Positions 51,120 to 59,594 of a stretch of DNA of 64,000 nt are shown here, piece by piece (the first letter of the stretch is position 1; every line of letters starts with the position of its first letter). Below the pieces are notes generated by a model, which had not been told where the DNA came from, searched no databases, and saw nothing but the letters and a program-made list of their open reading frames with translations. The DNA comes from Bacteroidota bacterium. Lineage in GTDB: Bacteria > Bacteroidota > Bacteroidia > Bacteroidales > FEN-979. Both the position numbers and the translations under genes were made by a program. The stretch is taken from NCBI GenBank assembly GCA_026391805.1, contig JAPLDJ010000016.1:1-64000 (forward strand), written 5' to 3'.

Positions 51120-53021
51120 ATGAGCGACAGGATCAACCATGAATGCGGCATCGCCCTAATACGCCTCCTGAAACCGCTCGAATATTACCTCGCCAAATAC
51201 GGAACCACCCTTTACGGCATGAACAAGCTGCACCTGCTGATGCAGAAGCAGCACAACCGCGGCCAGGACGGGGCCGGGATCGCTTCCATCAAATTTGACC
51301 TTGAGCCCGGTAATAAATACATCAACCGTGTGAGGTCCGATTCCGACTCTCCGCTAAAAGACATTTTCTCATCCTTTCATGAGCAGATCCACCAGGTTGT
51401 TGAAAAACACCCGGAGCTGCTTTATGATGTCAACTGGCTGAAATACAACATCGATTTCATCGGTGAACTCTATCTCGGCCATTTGCGTTATGGAACCTTC
51501 GGTAAGAATTCGTTGATGAACATCCACCCGCTCGTGAGGGAAAACAACTGGATGACAAAAAATCTTGTCCTGGCCGGTAATTTCAACCTTACCAATGTGG
51601 ACGAGCTGTTTGAAAAGCTGATCGACCTCGGGCAGTATCCTGTTGAAACATCGGATACCATTACCATCCTGGAAAAGATCGGTCATTTCCTGGATGAAGA
51701 AAATGAAACGCTGTACAAGAAATTCAAAGAGGAAGGGTTCCCGAAACGCGAAATCTCCGGGCAGATCGCAAAGCACCTCGACATTCAGCAGATCCTCAAA
51801 CAGGCGGCAGACTCCTGGGATGGCGGTTATGTGATAGCAGGCCTTGTGGGCCACGGAGATGCCTTCGTCATGCGCGATCCAAGCGGTATCCGGCCTGCGT
51901 TTTATTACCACGATGATGAAGTAGTGATTGCTGCCTCCGAACGTCCCGTTATCCAGACCACCTTTAATGTACCCTGCGAATCGGTTAAAGAACTGAAACC
52001 CGGTTATGCGCTGATCGTTAAAAAGGACGGGAATGTAGCTGAAAAGCAGTTCCGGGAGCCCCTCGAGAAAAAATCATGTTCATTTGAACGGATCTATTTT
52101 TCCCGCGGTACCGACAAAGAGATTTACCGCGAACGGAAGAACCTGGGTAAGTTCCTTGCCCCGGCGATCCTGAATGCCATCGATTACGACCTCGAGAACA
52201 CGGTTTTCTCCTATATCCCGAATACTGCGATCGACGCCTATTACGGGCTGATCGAAGAGCTGAACCATTTCTGCAATGCGATCAAAAAAGACCGGATACT
52301 TGAAGCCCAGGGAAACCTGAAACCGGAGGAACTCGACGCCATCCTGAAACTTGCCCCCAGGGTGGAGAAGGTGGCCGTGAAGGACATGAAACTGCGGACC
52401 TTCATCGCCCAGGATTCGCAGCGCAACGACCTCGCCACGCATGTTTATGACATTACGTATGGCAGCATCCGGAAAGGTAAGGACAACCTGGTTGTCCTCG
52501 ATGATTCGATTGTTCGCGGAACAACCCTGAAGCAAAGCATCATCCGGATCCTTGACCGGCTCGAACCGAAAAAGATCGTCATTGCTTCCTCTGCACCGCA
52601 GATCCGTTATCCCGATTGCTACGGGATCGACATGGCAAAACTTTCGGATTTTATCGCTTTCAAAGCCGCCATAGAACTCCTGAAAGAAACCCGCCAGGAG
52701 AATGTCATCAACGATGTTTATAAAAAGGCCAAAGCCCAGGAGAATCTTCCCAAGGAAGAGATCCTGAATTTCGTCAAGGAAATCTACCAGCCGTTTTCAG
52801 CAACTAAGATCTCAGAAAAGGTCTCCGAACTGCTGACCCCGAAGGAGGTCAGGTCGAGGATTGAGATCATTTACCAGACCATTGAGGATCTGCACGCAGC
52901 CATTCCCAATCATTCAGGCGACTGGTACTTTACAGGCGATTATCCCACGCCCGGCGGGAACAAGGTGGTGAACAAATCCTTTATCAACTATATCCAGGGA
53001 AAAAATGAAAGGGCCTACTGA
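51120..53021 (+). CDS. Amidophosphoribosyltransferase-type enzyme (PurF family, long form)
   Basis: The 633-residue protein has an N-terminal glutamine amidotransferase domain. Its nucleophile would be Cys9 (HECGIALI) after removal of a short propeptide. A RGQDGAGIAS segment follows, and the phosphoribosyltransferase domain has the PRPP loop VVLDDSIVRGTT. It is about 130-160 residues longer than ordinary PurF; the extra length includes an insertion near residues 95-230 and a C-terminal extension. Long PurF-like proteins of this kind occur in Bacteroidota beside a standard PurF. Whether this one does purine synthesis or another amidotransfer is not clear. It stands alone, with a terminator at its end. 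Confidence 0.85.
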   Translation: MSDRINHECGIALIRLLKPLEYYLAKYGTTLYGMNKLHLLMQKQHNRGQDGAGIASIKFDLEPGNKYINRVRSDSDSPLKDIFSSFHEQIHQVVEKHPELLYDVNWLKYNIDFIGELYLGHLRYGTFGKNSLMNIHPLVRENNWMTKNLVLAGNFNLTNVDELFEKLIDLGQYPVETSDTITILEKIGHFLDEENETLYKKFKEEGFPKREISGQIAKHLDIQQILKQAADSWDGGYVIAGLVGHGDAFVMRDPSGIRPAFYYHDDEVVIAASERPVIQTTFNVPCESVKELKPGYALIVKKDGNVAEKQFREPLEKKSCSFERIYFSRGTDKEIYRERKNLGKFLAPAILNAIDYDLENTVFSYIPNTAIDAYYGLIEELNHFCNAIKKDRILEAQGNLKPEELDAILKLAPRVEKVAVKDMKLRTFIAQDSQRNDLATHVYDITYGSIRKGKDNLVVLDDSIVRGTTLKQSIIRILDRLEPKKIVIASSAPQIRYPDCYGIDMAKLSDFIAFKAAIELLKETRQENVINDVYKKAKAQENLPKEEILNFVKEIYQPFSATKISEKVSELLTPKEVRSRIEIIYQTIEDLHAAIPNHSGDWYFTGDYPTPGGNKVVNKSFINYIQGKNERAY

Positions 53022-53036
53022 TCAGGCCCTTTTTAT
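53008..53036 (+). terminator. Rho-independent terminator overlapping the PurF-type stop
   Basis: AAAGGGCCT (53008-53016) pairs with AGGCCCTTT (53024-53032) and is followed by further Ts. The stop codon TGA (53019-53021) is in the loop, so the last codons form the left arm. Confidence 0.85.
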
Positions 53037-53062
53037 TCCGATTACCGTAAACTGGTTTATTG

Positions 53063-53458
53063 TTATTTCATCGCCCTGGTGATCCGTGCTGCGATGGCTG
53101 CAAATTCTTCCGGCGAAAAGCTGAGCTTGGGCTTACGGAAATCAATATCATAGATGGTCTTCAGCGGCACGAGGTGGATGTGTGCATGCCTCACTTCGAG
53201 GCCGATAACTGCAATGCCGATGCGCTCGCAGGAGATGACTTTCTGCATTGCGATGGCAACCCGCTTTGCAAAAAGAAACAAGCCTTTGTATTCTTCATCC
53301 TCAATATCGAAGATGTAGTCTGTCTCTTTCTTCGGAATGACCAGGGTATGTCCTTCTGCCAGGGGATTTATATCGAGAAAAGCAAAGTAGTTCTCATCTT
53401 CGGCAATTCTATAGCAGGGAATTTCCCCGTTGATGATCCTTGTAAATATGCTGCCCAT
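53063..53458 (-). CDS. HIT-family nucleotide hydrolase/transferase
   Basis: The 131-residue protein has the histidine-triad motif HAHIHLVPL (His91, His93, His95) and the opening IFTRIINGEIPCY typical of the family. HIT proteins hydrolyse AMP-linked or dinucleoside phosphates; the exact substrate is unknown. Its start codon overlaps the greA stop by one base, indicating translational coupling. Confidence 0.93.
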   Translation of the reverse strand: MGSIFTRIINGEIPCYRIAEDENYFAFLDINPLAEGHTLVIPKKETDYIFDIEDEEYKGLFLFAKRVAIAMQKVISCERIGIAVIGLEVRHAHIHLVPLKTIYDIDFRKPKLSFSPEEFAAIAARITRAMK

Positions 53459-53943
53459 CAGTTGCCGTTTTTGCGTGTGATCTCGATGATCTCAAATGCA
53501 ACCTTACCGGCCGGGATCATGATTTCAACTTTGTCGCCGAGGCTCTTTCCCAGTAAACCTTTTGCTATCGGAGAGTTGACAGAGATCTTGCCCAGCTTGA
53601 CATTGGCTTCATTCTCGGGCACCAGTGTAAATGTAACTACACTGCCGTTCTCTGTATTTCTGAGCTTTACAATGGAAAAGATCAGCACCTTGGTGAAGTC
53701 AAGTTTTGACTCGTCGAGCAACCGTGCGTTACTGATCATGTCCTGCAGCTTCGATATCTTCAGTTCAAGCATGGATTGTGCTTCCTTGGCTGCCGCATAT
53801 TCGGCATTTTCCGACAGGTCTCCCTTGTCCCTGGCTTCCGCGATCTGCTTCGAAATGGCAGGCCGCTCCACGGATGTCAGATGCTTTAACTCATCCCGGA
53901 GCTTATCCAATCCCTCCTGTGTATAATATTTGATTTCAGTCAT
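53458..53943 (-). CDS. greA: Transcription elongation factor GreA
   Basis: GreA enters the RNA polymerase channel and stimulates cleavage of backtracked RNA. The 161-residue protein has the N-terminal coiled coil (about 1-75, with RDKGDLSENAEYAAAKE carrying the acidic tip) and the C-terminal FKBP-like domain (SPIAKGLLGKSLGDKVEI). The length is standard. The promoter box ends five bases before the ATG. Confidence 0.96.
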   Translation of the reverse strand: MTEIKYYTQEGLDKLRDELKHLTSVERPAISKQIAEARDKGDLSENAEYAAAKEAQSMLELKISKLQDMISNARLLDESKLDFTKVLIFSIVKLRNTENGSVVTFTLVPENEANVKLGKISVNSPIAKGLLGKSLGDKVEIMIPAGKVAFEIIEITRKNGN

Positions 53944-53948
53944 GGTTG

Positions 53949-53956
53949 CAAATTTA
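53949..53956 (-). promoter_or_regulatory. -7 box abutting the greA start codon
   Basis: On the minus strand TAAATTTG is followed by CAACC and ATG, so a transcript starting at the usual distance would be leaderless or nearly so. Confidence 0.6.
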
Positions 53957-53976
53957 CATCGACCTGATAATAAGGC

Positions 53977-54003
53977 AAAAGACCCTTGAAAAGGGTCCTT
54001 TTA
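53977..54003 (-). terminator. Terminator after the PorV/PorQ gene
   Basis: GACCCTT (53981-53987) and AAGGGTC (53991-53997) form a stem with a three-base loop. It is flanked by A's on one side and T's on the other, so it can work in either direction. It lies 40 bases downstream of the PorV/PorQ stop on the minus strand, just ahead of the greA promoter. Confidence 0.75.
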
Positions 54004-54041
54004 CCATATGAAAATTGGACTAAATGCTATTTAGATGAATC

Positions 54042-55118
54042 CTAAAAGTTGAGTTTCAACCCGATACAATGTGTGCCGGAAAATGGATTTGTTGACCTGT
54101 AAGAATAATCGATCCCGATGCCAGTTTCTTTTTCCTTGTTGAATGGAACAGAAACCGTCAAGCCTCCGTTAAATCCCGTAAAAACGGTTCCCCTTTCAGC
54201 AATCGAAGAGCTGAAAATTCCATCCTGGTAGGTATAGCCTGCCCTGACACCAAGATAGTGTTTCAGCCCGTATTCAACCCCGAGCGTAAACTGGTCTTTT
54301 GTAAAGGAATTTGAGGTAAAGTTCCCTGCCAGGGTGATCCGGTGCAGATCACCGATAAGGAAATCGTAGGATGCGCCGATCCTTAAGGTTGCGGGCAACT
54401 CGTATTTTTCCGAACGGGTTGCAACGGTGAACAGGTCATTATCGTTTCCGTGCGTGGGAATGACGCCGCGGAAGGAAAGTCCGTCACCCGAGAATTTCAT
54501 GGTCGGTCCGACGTTTTTCAGGGCCACCCCGAATTTGATCTGATCCTTTTCCCCTGTTATGTATTGTACGCCGGCATCGATAGCGATTCCCTGTGCACTG
54601 GCATCTGCAATGGATTCGGATATGATCTTGACGTTCAATCCCCCGTAAATGCTGTTGGAGAAAGCCTTTCCGTAAGCCAGGTTGATGTTCAGGTAGCTGG
54701 GTTTAAAGGTGCCGATGTGACCTTCAGGGGAAGAAACGGTCGTTATGTCGATCTCTCCGAAATTCATCGACATAATGGCAAGGCTCAGCACTCCTTTATT
54801 CTGCCCCAGCTTCTGTGAGAAACCAAAGTTCATGATCTTAGTACCGGTTCCTGCAAGCCAGTTGGTATAGGAGAAGATGATCTCCGTTCCTTTGGTGGTG
54901 GCGGTACCTGCAATATTGGCGTACATGGCTTCCAGGCCCTGGGCATTTGCAGTACCGACACTCCCCCAGCCCGAACTCCTCGCCCATGGATCGATCATCA
55001 ATTCAGACGCTCCAGCCTGTCCTGAACGGTCTTTATTTCCGGCAGAAACCTGCGCCAGGGGAAGGATGGTCAATCCTGCCAGGAACAGTGCAAATACGAG
55101 GCTATAAATATTTTTCAT
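54042..55118 (-). CDS. PorV/PorQ-family T9SS outer-membrane protein
   Basis: The 358-residue protein has a signal peptide (ending AQVSAGN) and a FadL-like beta-barrel with the family pattern ARSSGWGSVGTANAQGLEAMYANIAG near the N-terminus. PorV-type proteins shuttle T9SS substrates by binding their sorting domains, from the Sov translocon to the surface. It is the last gene of a block of three: TonB receptor, a large T9SS-type protein and this barrel. That suggests a PorV copy dedicated to the neighbouring cargo, though it could be the general PorV. Confidence 0.85.
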   Translation of the reverse strand: MKNIYSLVFALFLAGLTILPLAQVSAGNKDRSGQAGASELMIDPWARSSGWGSVGTANAQGLEAMYANIAGTATTKGTEIIFSYTNWLAGTGTKIMNFGFSQKLGQNKGVLSLAIMSMNFGEIDITTVSSPEGHIGTFKPSYLNINLAYGKAFSNSIYGGLNVKIISESIADASAQGIAIDAGVQYITGEKDQIKFGVALKNVGPTMKFSGDGLSFRGVIPTHGNDNDLFTVATRSEKYELPATLRIGASYDFLIGDLHRITLAGNFTSNSFTKDQFTLGVEYGLKHYLGVRAGYTYQDGIFSSSIAERGTVFTGFNGGLTVSVPFNKEKETGIGIDYSYRSTNPFSGTHCIGLKLNF

Positions 55119-55168
55119 ATTCGTGAATTTTATTTCTTACTGTATCGTGTTTTATACTCTTAAGAATT

Positions 55169-58100
55169 TTAATATGAATTCAGGTCAACCGGACGTAAGA
55201 TTCCGAACCATTTCAGGGTTCTTTCACCGACCCCGTCGACTTTCACATGAATCAGGTAAACTCCTCCGGAGATCGGGATGCCCGCAAAGTTTTTAAGATC
55301 CCAGTCGATGGATGTTAACGCATCGGTATTGATCTTGTCGAGCGATCCTCTCGGTTCCGTGATCCCTGATTTATCAACATCATATTGCCTGATCATGGTG
55401 CCGCTCATGTTGAAGATGGTTACCGTGCTCTTCAGCGGCAGGTTAACGATCTTGACACGGTTATCCAGCTGGTTCCTTTCATAATCATCATAACCGTAAT
55501 AGGGATTGGGAACCACATTGATCAGGTCGAGGTCGCTGCTCAGTTTATCCGCATTCTCCTTGGATGTTGCAATTGTGGCAGTGCTGAACGTATATTCCGG
55601 CCAGCACTTGTTTTCGGCCGTATCGGAATAGGTCTGCGGGAGGGTTCCGGCAAAATACCGGGCATAGGGTTTTGCAACCCGGATCTTGATCTTCACCTCG
55701 TTGCTGAGCCATTGCTGTCCATCGATGGACAACGGCATCCCGACATACATGCAGGATCCGTATCCGTATGCCTGCCAGACCTGTGAAGGAACTTTTTTCA
55801 CGTGGGTGATAAAGTAGGCGCCTCCGTCGTATGCAGGATAATCAAGGTTATAGGTCTGCGGGCCCTGGGTTACCTTCTGGCGCATGGATCCCATGATGTA
55901 AACGTAATGCATGCCACCGAAAACAGGTTCTCCTCCGGCATCATAAAGCCGGTCTGAAGGATTCCAGAGCATGTCACGGCCATTGTCAGCCGAGAGCCAG
56001 GAATTTTCACCGAACATAATGTTCAGACGTTCTCCCGATTCCAGGTTGATGGCATAACCGGGGAACCATCCCATTCCCGTAGCATTGATATAGCTCGAAT
56101 TTAATTTTGGATTACCGGGATTTACAACACCAGTGTCTCCATTTACATTAACCGACTTGTGCCTTCTTATTTCAAATTTCGGGGCACCACCTTCAGATAA
56201 TTTTGCATCGGGGCACATTTCAATGACCGGGCAGCGGGTCCATTTTGTTGTATCAGGCGTTATCACGATATCGACGGATGCGATTCTGTCCATGGTACTC
56301 TTTGTCTTCGATGCCTTTGTAATGGCCGGTGAAATGTTCGGTGTTCCGATCGGGCTCTGGTCATTGGCAACGGTAAGGCAGTAAGGAGCCCATGTGCCGC
56401 CCTGGATCTTTGCATAATTCTTATCCGGGTCCCAGGGATTACCCGTTGAAAGGGTTCCCATATCCCAGTCGTAGAGGTTAATATCCGGGCCTTTATAGAT
56501 ACCGGCACGAATCCAGTTCTGCGGGCTGGCCGGAACATCATTATCCGGTACACCAGCCAGCCAGATCTTGGAACTATCCTCATAAATCGCAGCAGGAGCT
56601 GCCAGCAATGCATTCCCGGAGTAACGGCTTCCATCCCGTGCACTATCGCCGGCAAACGGAACCTGGTTGATTGTAAAGGCCAGTCCAAGGTCAAGGTTCA
56701 CTATGACTGAGTCTTGGTCCATGGTCTTAAATGACAATTGTTCATACGGATAGATGGTAGAGGTATCGGACGGATAGTCAAGTCCGGAACTCAGGTCATA
56801 AAGCCTCCATTTTCCATACAGGATCTTTGCATTCACCAGCGAACTGTTCAGACTGGGGACCATGGAATCGAACCTGACAATATAATTTCCAGCCATAATA
56901 TTTAACGGGTCTACAACCTTTACGTTCAATGGTCCTGCCGAAACTTTATATTCCGGGTGGTATGAGATCGGATAATCGGAATTCCCGTAAATATTAATAA
57001 CAGAGTCGGCCATCGGTTTTGCAAGGATCTCGGCAATGGATTTTTCGGAGAGCTCAATCGTCATTCCACCATTGCCCTGTCCCTGGATACGGGTAATGAC
57101 CGGGCCATCACCGATGTCAGAGTTCATGATATCCCCGATTGGGATGTGCGGAATGGCAGTGTAGGTCTGAATATTTCCACGACCCTGCAGATAGGGTGTC
57201 ATCTGGCCCTTGTCGAGTGAGTCGGGCTGGTAAGGCTTGTATTGGTTATACGCGTATGCAACGGCTGTATAATAATACTGCCTGTGATTAATCATATTCG
57301 TATTTGACAGGTGGAACTCATCTGCGAAAAGATCCTGATCAATGACAAATGTGTGTTTTATTCCCTTATCATCGCCGGTCACCATGATTTTTCCCACATT
57401 TCCGCCAAGGTCTGTGTCATAGGTCCAGTTTACCAGTTTTGATACGCCGTTCTGGATGTCGCACTGTGCAACAAGTCGTGCCAGCGATGGATCGTTAAGA
57501 TCCGTAACATCCGCATTCTTCAGCTGGTAAATCTGGTAACCTTCAAAACGGTAGATCGAATCGTTCCGGTCGCTATGAGGAAGGTTATCCGGGTTCGGAA
57601 TGTTGGGATCATATTCCTGGTATTTTTCCAGGTAATTGTTTCCGTTATTGTTGGCCTGATGGTTGGTGATGTAAAGGATCAGTTTCTTGTCCAGTTCCTG
57701 GAAGGTAAGGTCGGGAGCCCTGGGGCCTTCCAGCACCGTAAAGCAATTGTCGAACAACTTCTGGCATTTGTCATCAACGATCTTGAGCAATTGTACTGAT
57801 TCCCATGGGGTGCCGGCTGCCCGTGCCCAGGGAATACCAACGGTGATGTAGTTGCAGGCGCCGGGGCGCAGGGTGAAGGGTCCGGCGGATTGCATAAACC
57901 GGCGGTCGCCTGCCGGGTTCGCTGCTGTAACCTCTGTCCATAACTTCGGTGCAGGTTCTTCTCCCCTGGTTCCCCAGTTACAGATATCGGACATTTCCGG
58001 GAACATGAAATCGCAAACAGGGCCTGTGCCTCCGAATGCGGGATGCCCGTTGCCCCCGTAATGCATTCTTTGCCCATCTCTCCAGATACCCCTCAGATAA

Positions 58101-59530
58101 TTGTAATAATCAGGAGCATAAGAAGGGTTACCCCGGATGGATCCGTCATTGTTGTAATAAACATACCTTTTCATCCCATACCGTTCATTATCAACAATCG
58201 AATCCCCGAAATTGATCCCGTTGATGGCCTCGGCACGAACGATAAAGTCACCGCTGTCGCTGCCGCTTGGTCCGTAATACATACGGATTGTAGCGCCGTC
58301 AAGTCCCACGATGCTGCAGTCACCATTGAATGTAGGTCCTTTCAGGACATTTCCTTTGAACGAGGGGTTGTCACAATTGTCCGGATCAAGGTAAGGTCCC
58401 TGGAAGAAGTCGACACCGACGGCAGGAGGATGTGTTCCGTAGGCTTCAATCTGTCCTGTGCCGTCAACAGGGTTACCGTTGTAGCAATACCCCAATCCCC
58501 GGCCAACATCGCAACCTACATAGTCATCATAGGCATAACCCAGATCAGGGTCAACCCACTGGCTGAAATAGGTTCCGGTAAGTGTATAGGTTGAACGGTT
58601 GATGATTTCATAGCTGTAGAAGGTCATGTCGTTGATGGCATCGTTGGTGGCAAAGGCAAAATACTGTGCCCTGATCTCCATCCCGATGGGTTCACCCTGT
58701 GTCTCGGAGTGAACATTTCCTTTGTCGTTGTATACGCTCCAGAGGGTCTGGTCGCCTTTCAGCACCTGGTCGGCAAGAATACCGAGAGTATCATCTGCAC
58801 CTCCGTTGGCAATCTTGGCGCGACTGATTTTTTGCCCTGGTTTCAATAATCTCGGACAAAGGGAATTGGTAAAATCGTAAAACGGGTAATCGCCTTTTGA
58901 ATATTCGTAAACCCCGTTATGGTCAGCATCATAGAAGGGCGCCATGTAATAGGCATAACCGTTAGCCCTGTCGCCTTTTGCAGGATAGTCGGTAATTGAT
59001 TTTGGAGGGGAATAGCCCGGGAAGGCAGAAGGATTATCCAGGTATGCAAGGAATTCCTGTACATCTGCCTTCGTAATCTGGTACAGTTTGTCATATTTTG
59101 CGCAGGTAACTTCATCTACACCGGCGGTTCCGTCAATTTTCAGCGGGCCGGGCCAGAAATCGTTTTTTGTGTGAGCGGCTCCACCCGTTGGCCCCTGCCC
59201 GTACGCGTATGCGCAAAGCTTCAGGTTGTTGTTCAGGTCGATACCCCCGATCCAGAGCGCGAACGAGAACATGGATGTTTTCTTGGATCCTTTCGGGATC
59301 TCATATTCCGCTTTTTCGAGGAACCATCCGTTTCCGTAAGAATAAAGCAATGTTCTGACATTATTGATGTCGAGATATTTGTAATTGGATCCGGGAGCAC
59401 ACCCTGCAGCGGTCTGTTTGATGATCTCAGCATCCTTTTTTCCTGAATATGTTTTCTCTCTGGCATAGGTAACGTCAAAAAGCAGCATCAGGCTGAGAGA
59501 AAGGAATAAGAAGCGAAATATATTTTTCAT
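55169..59530 (-). CDS. Large secreted protein with T9SS-type C-terminal domain
   Basis: From ATG 59530 the product is 1453 residues with a signal peptide (ending DVTYA). I recognise no enzymatic motif in the body, which is rich in Asp, Gly, Asn and Tyr, as in calcium-binding or beta-rich surface proteins. The last 120 residues have NVVPNPYYGYDDYERNQLD, a beta-sandwich core (VTIFNMSGTMIRQY) and SGGVYLIHV. An unusual tail, LKWFGILRPVDLNSY, follows instead of the usual lysine-rich end. This matches the T9SS sorting-domain fold with an extension. An upstream in-frame opening to 59572 lacks a signal sequence. It lies between the TonB receptor and PorV/PorQ genes. Confidence 0.82.
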   Translation of the reverse strand: MKNIFRFLFLSLSLMLLFDVTYAREKTYSGKKDAEIIKQTAAGCAPGSNYKYLDINNVRTLLYSYGNGWFLEKAEYEIPKGSKKTSMFSFALWIGGIDLNNNLKLCAYAYGQGPTGGAAHTKNDFWPGPLKIDGTAGVDEVTCAKYDKLYQITKADVQEFLAYLDNPSAFPGYSPPKSITDYPAKGDRANGYAYYMAPFYDADHNGVYEYSKGDYPFYDFTNSLCPRLLKPGQKISRAKIANGGADDTLGILADQVLKGDQTLWSVYNDKGNVHSETQGEPIGMEIRAQYFAFATNDAINDMTFYSYEIINRSTYTLTGTYFSQWVDPDLGYAYDDYVGCDVGRGLGYCYNGNPVDGTGQIEAYGTHPPAVGVDFFQGPYLDPDNCDNPSFKGNVLKGPTFNGDCSIVGLDGATIRMYYGPSGSDSGDFIVRAEAINGINFGDSIVDNERYGMKRYVYYNNDGSIRGNPSYAPDYYNYLRGIWRDGQRMHYGGNGHPAFGGTGPVCDFMFPEMSDICNWGTRGEEPAPKLWTEVTAANPAGDRRFMQSAGPFTLRPGACNYITVGIPWARAAGTPWESVQLLKIVDDKCQKLFDNCFTVLEGPRAPDLTFQELDKKLILYITNHQANNNGNNYLEKYQEYDPNIPNPDNLPHSDRNDSIYRFEGYQIYQLKNADVTDLNDPSLARLVAQCDIQNGVSKLVNWTYDTDLGGNVGKIMVTGDDKGIKHTFVIDQDLFADEFHLSNTNMINHRQYYYTAVAYAYNQYKPYQPDSLDKGQMTPYLQGRGNIQTYTAIPHIPIGDIMNSDIGDGPVITRIQGQGNGGMTIELSEKSIAEILAKPMADSVINIYGNSDYPISYHPEYKVSAGPLNVKVVDPLNIMAGNYIVRFDSMVPSLNSSLVNAKILYGKWRLYDLSSGLDYPSDTSTIYPYEQLSFKTMDQDSVIVNLDLGLAFTINQVPFAGDSARDGSRYSGNALLAAPAAIYEDSSKIWLAGVPDNDVPASPQNWIRAGIYKGPDINLYDWDMGTLSTGNPWDPDKNYAKIQGGTWAPYCLTVANDQSPIGTPNISPAITKASKTKSTMDRIASVDIVITPDTTKWTRCPVIEMCPDAKLSEGGAPKFEIRRHKSVNVNGDTGVVNPGNPKLNSSYINATGMGWFPGYAINLESGERLNIMFGENSWLSADNGRDMLWNPSDRLYDAGGEPVFGGMHYVYIMGSMRQKVTQGPQTYNLDYPAYDGGAYFITHVKKVPSQVWQAYGYGSCMYVGMPLSIDGQQWLSNEVKIKIRVAKPYARYFAGTLPQTYSDTAENKCWPEYTFSTATIATSKENADKLSSDLDLINVVPNPYYGYDDYERNQLDNRVKIVNLPLKSTVTIFNMSGTMIRQYDVDKSGITEPRGSLDKINTDALTSIDWDLKNFAGIPISGGVYLIHVKVDGVGERTLKWFGILRPVDLNSY

Positions 59531-59594
59531 GGTGACTGATTTTATTTTATGTCCGGTATTGAATCTTATCATCGTTCGTTATCGAAACAAAGGG

